Assembly: GCF_028596025.1 (NCBI RefSeq)
Contig: NZ_CP117167.1
Coordinates: 1,612,001-1,676,000 of the forward strand
Length of the DNA stretch: 64,000 nt
Direction: 5' to 3'
Source: Mucilaginibacter jinjuensis
Lineage (GTDB): Bacteria > Bacteroidota > Bacteroidia > Sphingobacteriales > Sphingobacteriaceae
The notes under the pieces: model-generated
The model's database searches: none
What the model was told of the DNA's origin: nothing
Seen by the model: the letters and a program-made list of their open reading frames with translations, nothing else
Shown here: positions 16,290-25,737 of the stretch, piece by piece
Layout: every line of letters starts with the position of its first letter
Position numbering within the stretch: the stretch's first letter is position 1
Program-made: the position numbers and the translations under genes

Positions 16290-19097
16290 GTGATCAGTCC
16301 GTATTATTTAATCATCTCACTCGTCTTGATATTTTGGACACTTAGTGCCTCAGCGCAGGAGAATGGCAAAAAACACCCCGAACAGCCGCACGAAGTTTCA
16401 GGTGTAATTCTTGACAGTGTCGGTGCCCCTTTGGCGGGAGCAAATGTTTGGTTGAAATCTTCAAGCGATTCAGTAAAGATGAAAACAAACGATGACGGCA
16501 TATTTGTATTTGAAAAAATACAGCATAGTATTTTTACGGTCCAGGCCTCTTATACGGGTTATAAAACAGGAATCTCGAAGTACTTTTTCAGCCCTGATAC
16601 CCATATCATTGTATTAAATCCAATAATACTTTCGCAGCAAGCGTTCGAATTGAAAGATGTGACTATTAATGGTACACCCAGCATAAAATATAAAAAAGAT
16701 ACCGTTGAATACCGGGCAAGTGACTATAAAGTAAAAGCTTTTGATAACGTTTCTGAGCTATTAAAGCAAATGGAAGGCATGGAGGTAGGTGCTAATGGGA
16801 AACTATTTTATCATGGGGAGGCCGTTAAAACAGCGAAACTCAATGGTAAGGAATTCGCAGGGGGGGATGTGAGAAATGTCCTTGAAAATCTTCCGGCTGA
16901 AATTGTAGACAAAATCCAGATTGTTGACGACTTTGGAGAGCTGGCGGCTAAAACAGGTATTAAGGAAAAGGCCTCAAATAAGATATTAAATGTTACCACT
17001 CAGGCGGATAAATCGATTGCCAACATTGGCCTTTTAAAGACACAAACAGGGACGCAAGGAAGACTTAACGATGAAGCTTCTTTCGAAAATATCAACGGCA
17101 ACCGCGTGTTAGCTGTCAGTGGAAATTTTAAGAAAACTGTAGCCGGCATTAGTGCGAGCAATGCCTTGCCGACTGAACCGGCGACCCCCGATTATGTAGA
17201 TATCTCCAGGCCCGGGAAAACGACTATTGCGTCGCCGGCAGTCAGTTATACTAATGACTCAGGGAAAGGCATTTCATTTGTCTCCAGTTATAATTTCGGA
17301 TACGAGAGAAATTTGCTCGATGAAGAAACTACAAGCCAGATGTACTCTACTTCCGGGTCTACCTTGTCAACTGCAGGTAGTGTTTCTGACGAAAATAACA
17401 AATTTCATCAAGCACATGCTAAACTCAATTATGAGATTTCCAAATATAACTTCGTGCAGGTATTAGCTGATTTTTTGCATTCTGATCATAGTCAAAATTT
17501 AAAAACTCAGGGCGAATATTTAAACGACTTTGTATCGGGTCGGCAACACTTCAGCAACATGATCCAGGATCTTACCCAAGATGGAAAAAGCGATTTTAAA
17601 ATTAGTGGCCTCTATATCCGTTCGTTCCCTAAGCCGCGAAGATTTTTTTCAATACAACTTAATATTAATCCTACAGCGCAACATCTTAGAGATAATAAAC
17701 TCGCAAATTATCGTTATTTTGCAGATTCTTTATTGGCGCATGGCTTTGTAGATTCCGCATCACATCTAATATCGAAAAAGTCTGTTAATGCCAAAACTGC
17801 CCAGTTAACGTTAATGTATGCGGAGCCTGTTTCAACCAATGCCCTTGTAGAGGTTTATTCCTATTTCAGAAGAACGGCCTATTCAACATCCGCTAAAACC
17901 GATACCATCTATCAGGACGGCAGAACCGAGGAACTATTGCGTTTAAGAAATAATTTTGACTATGATTTTACGGAAAGCAAATTATCGGTAGATTATCACT
18001 ATATGAGTGCTAAAACTGAGTTAGTCCTCGGAGCCGCACCGTACATAGCGAATATTAAAACGCAAGGTGGTATTTCTGGCTATTCAGGAAATACCAATTC
18101 TACATTTTCTCTGCTACCTGTTTTTAGTCTTTCGGTCAATTGGTCTAAGATGGAGAGATTGGACTTGAGGTATAATGAAAGTACTAGAGAACCTACCGCC
18201 ACTCAAATTCAGCCGTATCGGGATATTACAGATCCTAACAATATTATCGTCGGTAACCCGTCGATCAAAACAACCCTTATCCATACGTTGTCTGGGACTT
18301 ATAATAGGTACTTCCCCAACGATCTGGTGAATTTTTCGGTAAATACACTGTTTCGGACCTTCCAACATGATATTACAACGAATCTAATCCAGGACAATGT
18401 TTTCGTTGCAGACGGGATTTCTAAGACGACGAACGAAATCACCTACTTAAATACAGAAGGAAATCAAAACGTGGAGACGCGATTGTCTGTATCAAAACAG
18501 TTGCGCGGCAGAGAGATTAAGCTGGAAATTGATGGTGATGTATCCTATTTTTACAGGCACGCTTATAGTAACTCAATCGAATATAATTCGACCCAGTGGC
18601 ATTTTAGTAACAAATTCGGCCCGCGCTTTAGTTTTGGAGAAACAGCCGGCGTCAATCCCTATATTGAATATACCATGGACCGATCGTTCACGAACACCGC
18701 AAATGCCCTGGTGTCGACGACACACAACTTTATGGCTGCTGTAAGCGGGTATTGTGGACTTCCATTGGGCTTGCAATTACATAGCAGCGCTGTGAAGAAT
18801 TACCTGCGTGGTTTTGGGCAGTATAATACAAATCCTTTTGTGGTAAATGCGGGATTACAGCAGCGTGTATTAAAAAGACGGAACTTGATGCTGACATTTG
18901 ATGTTTTTGATCTTTTCAACCAGAATAATTTTATTCAGCAAACGCTGACTCCGCAGAGTACAGTGTACACAAAGTCTAATACATCAAATCGATATTTACT
19001 TTTCGGGTTACAGTATAATTTTGAAAAGTGGGGCGGAACACCCACTCGTAACGGTGAAAAATTGAACAGGCGCGGGGATGGAAGTTTTATCAAATAA
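16290..19097 (+). CDS. Outer-membrane beta-barrel protein with N-terminal carboxypeptidase-regulatory-like domain
   Basis: 935 residues with a GTG start at 16290, 10 nt after the previous stop, giving a clean signal peptide (YYLIISLVLIFWTLSASAQ). Residues ~35-110 form a CarboxypepD_reg-like Ig domain (VSGVILDSVGAPLAGANVWL). A plug-like region follows (VSELLKQMEGMEVGANGKL, VRNVLENLPAEIVDKIQI), then an outer-membrane barrel with alternating strands to the end (YLLFGLQYNFEKW). It belongs to the Bacteroidota 'outer membrane beta-barrel family' related to TonB-dependent receptors. No SusD partner gene is present, so a starch-utilisation-type uptake role is unlikely; export or surface display of the cluster's peptide is possible. 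Confidence 0.8.
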   Translation: MISPYYLIISLVLIFWTLSASAQENGKKHPEQPHEVSGVILDSVGAPLAGANVWLKSSSDSVKMKTNDDGIFVFEKIQHSIFTVQASYTGYKTGISKYFFSPDTHIIVLNPIILSQQAFELKDVTINGTPSIKYKKDTVEYRASDYKVKAFDNVSELLKQMEGMEVGANGKLFYHGEAVKTAKLNGKEFAGGDVRNVLENLPAEIVDKIQIVDDFGELAAKTGIKEKASNKILNVTTQADKSIANIGLLKTQTGTQGRLNDEASFENINGNRVLAVSGNFKKTVAGISASNALPTEPATPDYVDISRPGKTTIASPAVSYTNDSGKGISFVSSYNFGYERNLLDEETTSQMYSTSGSTLSTAGSVSDENNKFHQAHAKLNYEISKYNFVQVLADFLHSDHSQNLKTQGEYLNDFVSGRQHFSNMIQDLTQDGKSDFKISGLYIRSFPKPRRFFSIQLNINPTAQHLRDNKLANYRYFADSLLAHGFVDSASHLISKKSVNAKTAQLTLMYAEPVSTNALVEVYSYFRRTAYSTSAKTDTIYQDGRTEELLRLRNNFDYDFTESKLSVDYHYMSAKTELVLGAAPYIANIKTQGGISGYSGNTNSTFSLLPVFSLSVNWSKMERLDLRYNESTREPTATQIQPYRDITDPNNIIVGNPSIKTTLIHTLSGTYNRYFPNDLVNFSVNTLFRTFQHDITTNLIQDNVFVADGISKTTNEITYLNTEGNQNVETRLSVSKQLRGREIKLEIDGDVSYFYRHAYSNSIEYNSTQWHFSNKFGPRFSFGETAGVNPYIEYTMDRSFTNTANALVSTTHNFMAAVSGYCGLPLGLQLHSSAVKNYLRGFGQYNTNPFVVNAGLQQRVLKRRNLMLTFDVFDLFNQNNFIQQTLTPQSTVYTKSNTSNRYLLFGLQYNFEKWGGTPTRNGEKLNRRGDGSFIK

Positions 19098-19144
19098 AAT
19101 CAGTTGCTTAAACGCTTTCGAAATTATTTTTAATCGCTTTTGAG

Positions 19145-20992
19145 GTGACAGCAAACCAAAGTTCCGAAAGAATCGGCATCAGCTATTTCGCCTTTGTGGG
19201 GATAACAATCGGCATTATTAGCTTGTTAGCTACCCCGTTCGTAACGCCACGGATATTCCTGGACGAATTTTTTACGGGGCCGAGGCTTTGGTTTATTGCA
19301 GTCATTGGGTTTTCGTTATTTATCCTGTCCTTAAATCTGCTGACCGGCCGTAAGAGGAATTGGCTTATCTTTAATCCCGCAGACACGGCGCTGATCATTA
19401 CAACCATTTATATTTTTTTATACAGAGTTTGTGTGTCATCAGAGGTCTTCAGCGTAAAAACAGTCACCTTCATTTGCCTCGTTTTAGAATATTTCATCGT
19501 AAAAGAATTGGCTAGGCGTTTCAATGCCAGGGAAACTAAGATTTTTGCAATTATAGTTTTTGCAGCTTTTTTGATAACGGCACTATTAAATTGTTTACAT
19601 GCTTTGCTTCAGTTTGATGGCTTTTTGCCTTCCCATAACTCTTATTTTCCGGTAACAGGAAATTTTCCTAATCCTGCCCGTTTAGCTAATACAATTGTCG
19701 CCTTGTGCCCTGTGATTCTCAGTGGTGTTTTTTTGCCAGTTAAAAGTAATCTAAGCAGAATTGGATTTAGATTACTGATTTTTTTGTCCATTCTATTTTT
19801 GATTTTCATTCTTTTTCTAACCTATACAAGAGCAGCATGGTTGGCGTTTCTGGTAAGTCTTTTGTTCGTGCTAATACAAGGGAGTTTTCTGAAAGAGAGA
19901 TTGAAACACCAAAGTTTCTTAATCACCATCGCCTTAGTGTTTCTTCTGATAGGTGTTTGTTTAATAAATCTAAAGCCGGAGTCATCGCTGGGTAGACTAA
20001 CCATTTGGAAAATTGCATTAAATATTATTAAAGAGAGACCTTTAACGGGTATTGGTTACGGGGAATTCGAGAATAGGTATGACCTTTTTCAAGCCAGGTA
20101 CTTTTTAAAAAATACCTCCGGTGCCGCAGAGGTAAAAAGGGCCGACATTATTAAATATCCATATAATATATTTCTACAGATTTGGTGTGAACAGGGTTTG
20201 ATAGGCTTACTGCTTTTTTTATATTTTTGTTTTTATCTTGTGTTAGCCGCTTGGACTACGCGGCATAAAAACCAATATCAAAGATTTTTAAGCCGTGCCT
20301 CTGTTATCGGAGTCATTACAATTGTGGTATGCGGAATCTCTTCTTATCCATTTGATATATTACCGGTGATGGTTCTCTTCGCCTTATATGCGGGCATGGC
20401 AAGCGGGACGCTCAAATTGGAAAAGCCCGTATTCGGGTTCCCGGAAAAGAAAATTTTGATTGGTGCAGGCCTGTTCCTCTTTGGCTTTTATCTACTGCGA
20501 TATGACTATATCGAATTCCGAAATGGTCGAAATTTAAAAGATACTATCGATAATAATTATCATTCACAATCACTGGAACAATTCTATCCCGCGTTCAAAA
20601 ACGATCCTGAGTATCTGAATGCTTACGCGGAAGAGTTACTGTCTAAACGAAAATACGCGCAGTTAATTGCTAACGTAAAGATCATGGAGTTGCCACTTAT
20701 ATATCCTGAAACATGGCTCTGTCTTGCAAAGGGGTACGACGGCCTTCTACAACCGGATAATGCGGAATACTGTTTTAAGATCGCATCCGCTATCATTCCC
20801 GGCAGATTTTCGTTTAAATATGAGCTGGTTAACTTCTATTATGCTCACAGTATGTATCTTAAGGCCTATCGGTCATCCCAGGAATTATTAACGATGCCTG
20901 TTAAAATTGAATCAACAGACGTCACTGATATCAAGAACAAAACCAGAGCGATCATGATCCATTGCTATGAAAAACTAAGGATAAATAAGTAG
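19145..20992 (+). CDS. O-antigen ligase-like (Wzy_C) polytopic membrane protein with C-terminal repeats
   Basis: 615 residues, GTG start. About ten or more hydrophobic segments cover residues 10-450; a soluble C-terminal part of ~150 residues has TPR-like helices (YLNAYAEELLSKRKYAQLIA, YPETWLCLAKGYDG). The Wzy_C core is visible: YTRAAWLAFLVSLLFVL, LGRLTIWKIALNIIKERPLT, then GIGYGEFE and NIFLQIWCEQGLIGLLLF. The His that precedes the Asn in WaaL/PglL-type enzymes reads Tyr (YPYNIFLQ). Family members transfer lipid-linked glycans to lipid A or to protein. The substrate here is unknown. Last gene of the collinear cluster starting at 13672. Confidence 0.75.
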   Translation: MTANQSSERIGISYFAFVGITIGIISLLATPFVTPRIFLDEFFTGPRLWFIAVIGFSLFILSLNLLTGRKRNWLIFNPADTALIITTIYIFLYRVCVSSEVFSVKTVTFICLVLEYFIVKELARRFNARETKIFAIIVFAAFLITALLNCLHALLQFDGFLPSHNSYFPVTGNFPNPARLANTIVALCPVILSGVFLPVKSNLSRIGFRLLIFLSILFLIFILFLTYTRAAWLAFLVSLLFVLIQGSFLKERLKHQSFLITIALVFLLIGVCLINLKPESSLGRLTIWKIALNIIKERPLTGIGYGEFENRYDLFQARYFLKNTSGAAEVKRADIIKYPYNIFLQIWCEQGLIGLLLFLYFCFYLVLAAWTTRHKNQYQRFLSRASVIGVITIVVCGISSYPFDILPVMVLFALYAGMASGTLKLEKPVFGFPEKKILIGAGLFLFGFYLLRYDYIEFRNGRNLKDTIDNNYHSQSLEQFYPAFKNDPEYLNAYAEELLSKRKYAQLIANVKIMELPLIYPETWLCLAKGYDGLLQPDNAEYCFKIASAIIPGRFSFKYELVNFYYAHSMYLKAYRSSQELLTMPVKIESTDVTDIKNKTRAIMIHCYEKLRINK

Positions 20993-21018
20993 GGGACGGC
21001 CCCCTGCCATCATCACGC

Positions 21019-22443
21019 TTAATCGGACCATACGCAGGTCACTACTGCTCCAGAACTCAGCTCAAATTGTTTTTTCTTATGGTCAACATCAAGATTAAAC
21101 CGACGGGTTTCCGGGGTATCATTTAATATTATGATAACTTTTTGCCCAAGTGTATTTATAAAGGCAACGTTCGGCATTCCTTCGATTTCATCAGATTCAA
21201 TTCTTACGGAATTCGGCGCTAAAAATTTAGAAGCATGTGCTACAATATAATATGACGGATTTCTTTGAATTTCATCGCCATTGATAGTTACCCCACCCAG
21301 GCAAATGTCGCAACCCGGGGCCGGGGTATGCGGACCATTGTTAATATCGGCTGCTAAGTTCCATTCCAGTACATTTTTACTCCAATTTCGCATAGCACCA
21401 ATAATCAGATTTCTGATATGCCAACGCAGATTTCCGTCGAGCCCCGGATCATTACTGTTAATCCATTGTTCAGTAAAATATAAACTCTTACCCGGATATT
21501 TTTGATGAACGTAATCCATGGCATCGATGCTACCCGCATAGAGATGGAACGCCGTTCCGTCAACGTATTGACTACACGCCGGGTTGTCAAGGATCGATAA
21601 GGGGTAGTCCAACCTGTCAAGATTGTGATCATAAATAATAATCTTTGTCTTGATGGCATTCTTCTTAAATAATGGCCCCAGATATTGGCTGACAAAAAGC
21701 GCCTGCTGTTTAGCGCTCATGTACATACTCGGGTTATTGCCCGGATGCAACGGCTCATTTTGGATTGTAATCGCGTCAACGTTGATCCCATTTGATGACA
21801 TTGCAGAAATATATTTTAAGAAATAATTTGCATATACCTGATAGTCTTCTTCTTTCAGCATTCCGCCCTTAAAACTTTTGTTTGTCTTCATCCATAATGG
21901 AGCGGACCAGGGGGAAGCCATGATTTTAAGCGATGGATTAATATGGATAATTTCTTTTAGAAGGGGTATAAGATCTTTTTGGTCTTCGGCTATGGAAAAA
22001 TGTTGCAGCTTAAGATCGGTCGCATTGTCCGGAAGATCGTCGTAAGTAAACAGGTGATCGCTGAGATCTGACGAACCAATACTCACTCTTAAGTAACTGA
22101 TTCCAATTCCGTTCTGTATATTCCCGAACAGTTCATTAATCAGTTCTCTTCTCGGGTTATCCCTCATTCTGTTAATGACAATCGCACTCCCGCCTGTGAG
22201 GGAAAACCCAAAGCCGTCAATGGTTTGAAAGCGATGCGATGAATTGACATGAATGGTCGGTAAATCTGCAACTGACGTAATGATTTGACTTATATCTTTT
22301 TGCTGAAAAACAATTGAATGGGCAGGATCGGTTAGCCAGGTGTCTGTTTGTTGTGCCAATATTGACGGCATATTAATCAGGATGCAAACTGCAACTAAAA
22401 TCAATACTTTAAAAGGTGATTGCCGGATTAGGTGATGGTTCAT
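21019..22443 (-). CDS. Glycoside hydrolase family 30 (glucosylceramidase-like), secreted
   Basis: 474 residues. An N-terminal signal segment ends near SILAQQ. The (beta/alpha)8 barrel opens with RFQTIDGFGFSLTGGSA, the GH30 'GFGG..T.A' start. The acid/base is E230 in ITIQNEPLHPG and the nucleophile E325 in LYFTEQW, the expected positions for clan A. The C-terminal beta-domain ends with RFNLDVDHKKKQFELSSGAV. Probable activity is retaining exo- or endo-beta-glucosidase (beta-1,6-glucanase or glucosylceramidase type) in the periplasm or outside. Starts 24 nt after the hydrolase gene ending at 22468, so both form one operon. Confidence 0.9.
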   Translation of the reverse strand: MNHHLIRQSPFKVLILVAVCILINMPSILAQQTDTWLTDPAHSIVFQQKDISQIITSVADLPTIHVNSSHRFQTIDGFGFSLTGGSAIVINRMRDNPRRELINELFGNIQNGIGISYLRVSIGSSDLSDHLFTYDDLPDNATDLKLQHFSIAEDQKDLIPLLKEIIHINPSLKIMASPWSAPLWMKTNKSFKGGMLKEEDYQVYANYFLKYISAMSSNGINVDAITIQNEPLHPGNNPSMYMSAKQQALFVSQYLGPLFKKNAIKTKIIIYDHNLDRLDYPLSILDNPACSQYVDGTAFHLYAGSIDAMDYVHQKYPGKSLYFTEQWINSNDPGLDGNLRWHIRNLIIGAMRNWSKNVLEWNLAADINNGPHTPAPGCDICLGGVTINGDEIQRNPSYYIVAHASKFLAPNSVRIESDEIEGMPNVAFINTLGQKVIIILNDTPETRRFNLDVDHKKKQFELSSGAVVTCVWSD

Positions 22444-22467
22444 ATTATTAATTGGTTTATATTACCG

Positions 22468-25275
22468 CTACTTCCAATATTTGTTGAAACGCCCGTGGGA
22501 TATTAATGACGGGGTGTTTGAGCAATCCCATATTTCATAATCATACCAACCTTTTAAGGCGATGTCTTTGACCTGATCCGGGAGTACGTAACCTGAATTT
22601 GAATTAATTGATAGTAGGTAATTGGCGGGGGCCAACGGGTTGGGAAAGATAAAGGAATAGTTAAGTTGTCTGCCTGCAAACTCGCGATCGTTTAAGGTCA
22701 GTGTGTTTGGGCCTGTTTTGAAAGGTAGCATTTGCTGCATACGGAAGGCAAGAGTGCCCGGCGAACAGTCGCCGATAATTACCAGATTGAAGCTTTTTAT
22801 ATCCTGCCAGGTTAAATCTTTGTCAGATTTGATCCGGCATTTCCCAAAAAAATTATACATCCAGTCATCAACAAACAATTTGGACATAGGCCCTGCAAAG
22901 CGTTGATTTCTAATATTGGGTTCTGTACCAACAACAATTAAAAAACTGGAAGAGAAAACGTCATTTACCGGTCCTTCCAATTGATGTGTTTTGGTCAACA
23001 CTTCTCTTATTGTTGGCTTTTTTAATTGAATAGTAAAGAGGTTATCCGCACCCGGTATCTTTTTTTTCAGGCTATCATTAACAATTATATTGGCGACCGT
23101 ATCTTTGAGCTGCGCCTTAATCATTCCCAAATCGATAGTGAAAGAATTAACATTGGTCGTTGTTACCTGAAGCGTATGTGGAGAAGAAATTTTTGCCAAA
23201 ATCTGCCCCTTTTGTCCCTCTGCCAGTTCATTAATTTTTAACCATTGCCGGGTGTTATATTTCAGCTGGTAGGTGGAAAGATCTAACGTTTTTAAGCATC
23301 TTCCTTTTTTGTCGGAGAAAAAGGAAAAGATCTTTTCCGTTATATAATTGTCTGGTGTATTTTTAACATAGAAGTCTCGTGTAGCCCCATTTAGGTCGGA
23401 GAAGGTCACTTGTCCGCCCTCATGGCGTATTTTATTAATCAAGAGACGCAAATGTTTGGGTTCGAGTGCGTGCCAGTCATTACGCGAGCTGGCAATATAT
23501 AGGGGAGTGCAGGAAAAATTGGAAGCTGTTCCCAATAGGCTATTTTGTGTTGTCCATGTTGATGGAAACTTTTCTTCGCTTTTGTCAAACATATAATTCA
23601 ATTCCGGACCTTCTACCCCTATAGCCGCAAAAACGGATGGAAATCGGTTCGCCATTAACATCGCTTGAAGCCCCCCCGAACACTGGCCGTACAAATAAAT
23701 TCTGTTTGTATCGATCTGATAATTAGTTTTTATTGCATCCAATGTCTCAAATACAGAAGCTGGGACGATTGGGTTGAGATTGTATTTCTCGTAAACTCTG
23801 GCACTTGGCCAGGCAATGGCAAAATGGTATTTATCAGCCAGATTTCTCAAATATTCAATTCTATCAATGAAAGCCAAGTGCCAGCTTTCCAAAAACGGGT
23901 TTTGTTTTGCTACCCAAGGCACAATGATGACTAGCGGCAGACTTCCGGAAGACTTGACATCGCCGGGCACATACACCATATAGTTATTGACTACATTATC
24001 AATTTTTGATGGATAAGCCCTAATATGAAGTCCACGATTACCGGCCAAAAAATCCCGGCCGGTTCTGAGTTTACTTATGGAATTGGCGAGATCAAACGCC
24101 GTATAGCTTATTTTTCTTTCAAGCACTTCGTCAAATCCGTTTTTTCTTCCGAAAGTATCCAGGTAGTTAAACCGATGGACCATTGCTTCTAAATTTATTT
24201 GTTGTAGAGAAAGAAGCTTGTAAAGATGTGCATGCTTGATAAGGCTATCTACCTTTTTTCGATAATTTCCGATCGCATAGGCCTGGGTAAAAGTGTCTTT
24301 TTCCGTAACCAGTTTTATCTTGTAAAAGCCTTCCGGAAAATTTTTAGTTAACAGATTTACCGGCAGCTCGACAATTTTTCTTTGGAAAATCACACTGTCT
24401 TCGCTATTAAAAATCGCTATCTCAGCAGGATGTTGTTTATCTACTTTATTCGGATATCTAATATTCAACGATAATAGGGTGTCTTTCTTTAAAAGATACT
24501 TATGGCTCATACTAAAATAGTTTTTGCCCAACTTATATTTTGACGCAAAAACAGTTGAGCTCAGATCAAGTTGAAATCCAGCTTCATTTCCTTCGCTTGC
24601 TATTTGTACAAGTATTTCATTTGCTCCTTTTTTGAGAGAAATTGGCACTAAGAATTCATCCTTGGTAATGTTGCCGGCTCTTTCAGCTAACACGAGCTTC
24701 TTATTCAGCCAAATTTTAGCAACGTTGTCAATTCCGACCATTAAAGCTACGGTCTGATCTGCCGGACTTGTTACATCAGTAAGCGCATAGCAATAATATT
24801 TACCTTTACTCCCCAAAGCTTCGTCTATATCGACATAATCTTTTCTGCTTTGATAGGAGATTGTCTTAAAATCGTTCTCGTGAAATAACGAACCGATACC
24901 CCGTGACAGACTGATAAACTTCTCCCATTTTGGATAATTGTCTAATTTATTGCCGACCGATTGATATTTAATCGAATCAGCAACTTTGGTAAAAGGTCCG
25001 ATTATCATCCAATTTTTAATGGGAACTATATCACTATCGGAGTTTAATTTTGAAACAACGTTTGAAGATCCCAGGTGTGTACATCCGCTCAAAAAGATCC
25101 AATAGAAAAGGAGAATGAAAATTAAATATTCGTTTATATAGGAAGAAAGTTTTCGGGTTCGCCTAGACGATAATAATTTTTTCCCCAAACAAACTATGAC
25201 AATTGCAACCAAATATTTAGCTGAGGATAAAAAAATATCGGTATTTCTTTGGTCAGCATGTCGGCGTAAATACAT
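22468..25275 (-). CDS. Large lipoprotein with alpha/beta-hydrolase (esterase/DLH-like) domain
   Basis: Up to 935 residues. A hydrophobic segment ending FLSGCTHLG is a lipoprotein signal at about residues 50-66, so the true start may lie downstream of the first ATG at 25275; no internal ATG fits, and an alternative start codon is possible. Residues ~80-260 resemble a sugar-binding beta-domain (VALMVGIDNVAKIWLN). The alpha/beta-hydrolase part has RIYLYGQCSGGLQAMLMANR, where the GxSxG serine position is Cys as in dienelactone hydrolases, and IASSRNDWHALEPKH with the acid. A clear catalytic His is missing near GATRDFYV. Cotranscribed with GH30, so a role in carbohydrate de-esterification is inferred; activity is uncertain. 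Confidence 0.7.
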   Translation of the reverse strand: MYLRRHADQRNTDIFLSSAKYLVAIVIVCLGKKLLSSRRTRKLSSYINEYLIFILLFYWIFLSGCTHLGSSNVVSKLNSDSDIVPIKNWMIIGPFTKVADSIKYQSVGNKLDNYPKWEKFISLSRGIGSLFHENDFKTISYQSRKDYVDIDEALGSKGKYYCYALTDVTSPADQTVALMVGIDNVAKIWLNKKLVLAERAGNITKDEFLVPISLKKGANEILVQIASEGNEAGFQLDLSSTVFASKYKLGKNYFSMSHKYLLKKDTLLSLNIRYPNKVDKQHPAEIAIFNSEDSVIFQRKIVELPVNLLTKNFPEGFYKIKLVTEKDTFTQAYAIGNYRKKVDSLIKHAHLYKLLSLQQINLEAMVHRFNYLDTFGRKNGFDEVLERKISYTAFDLANSISKLRTGRDFLAGNRGLHIRAYPSKIDNVVNNYMVYVPGDVKSSGSLPLVIIVPWVAKQNPFLESWHLAFIDRIEYLRNLADKYHFAIAWPSARVYEKYNLNPIVPASVFETLDAIKTNYQIDTNRIYLYGQCSGGLQAMLMANRFPSVFAAIGVEGPELNYMFDKSEEKFPSTWTTQNSLLGTASNFSCTPLYIASSRNDWHALEPKHLRLLINKIRHEGGQVTFSDLNGATRDFYVKNTPDNYITEKIFSFFSDKKGRCLKTLDLSTYQLKYNTRQWLKINELAEGQKGQILAKISSPHTLQVTTTNVNSFTIDLGMIKAQLKDTVANIIVNDSLKKKIPGADNLFTIQLKKPTIREVLTKTHQLEGPVNDVFSSSFLIVVGTEPNIRNQRFAGPMSKLFVDDWMYNFFGKCRIKSDKDLTWQDIKSFNLVIIGDCSPGTLAFRMQQMLPFKTGPNTLTLNDREFAGRQLNYSFIFPNPLAPANYLLSINSNSGYVLPDQVKDIALKGWYDYEIWDCSNTPSLISHGRFNKYWK

Positions 25276-25382
25276 AGGCGTTGGTTAGGTGACCCAAAAT
25301 AATAATAAATTGTTAAAATGAATAGTTGGGAGGGGACAAACTCGTAATTTCTATTGTAATGATGCGAATTTTCTAACCAACC

Positions 25383-25565
25383 ATGAGCGACGGCGATTTA
25401 CGTTTTTTTAACCCATTCAATTCTTTTGCTGATGGTGTTCTGACTTTGTTCCTCGTGTACCTTCAAAAAGTGATCGAAACCCTGAAGAAAGCCCAATCAA
25501 ATGGAAAAATAATACTCTTTAATGAAGTTTTCGACATGTTTTTACAGTACAAGAACTTGACATAA
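25383..25565 (+). CDS. Possible small ORF (60 aa)
   Basis: ATG at 25383. It encodes MSDGDLRFFNPFNSFADGVL and a helical remainder. No ribosome-binding site or family is evident. It lies in the 460-nt gap between two divergently oriented units; it may be chance. Kept because nothing overlaps it. Confidence 0.25.
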   Translation: MSDGDLRFFNPFNSFADGVLTLFLVYLQKVIETLKKAQSNGKIILFNEVFDMFLQYKNLT

Positions 25566-25693
25566 GTGGCTTTAGAGTATTCTATATGATTAACTCGTTG
25601 ATCTGACCGATATGCTAATCGAAAACTCCGAGTTAGGTTTTATATGATTCGCGTAAGAGGAATAGTTGGATAAAATTTAAATATAGACAAAAT

Positions 25694-25718
25694 GCTAATA
25701 TTTTTAGTATTAGCTTTG
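25694..25718 (+). promoter_or_regulatory. SOS-like operator and -7 box of imuAB-dnaE2
   Basis: Core GCTAATATTTTTAGT (25694-25708), then AT, then the -7 box TAGCTTTG (25711-25718). The core is 30-44 nt before the imuA ATG. The match to the umuDC site is nearly exact: both have CTAATATTTTTAG followed by the same 2-nt spacer and a TAnnTTTG box. Confidence 0.72.
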
Positions 25719-25737
25719 CGTCCTGAATTAAACAAAT

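Noticed and set aside
20993..21018. GGGGACGGCCCC between convergent genes as terminator
   Set aside because: The stem is only four base pairs with a short loop and no T run; too weak to list.
22468..25275. Prolyl oligopeptidase
   Set aside because: Only the alpha/beta-hydrolase core is recognisable; no propeller domain and the nucleophile Ser is Cys.
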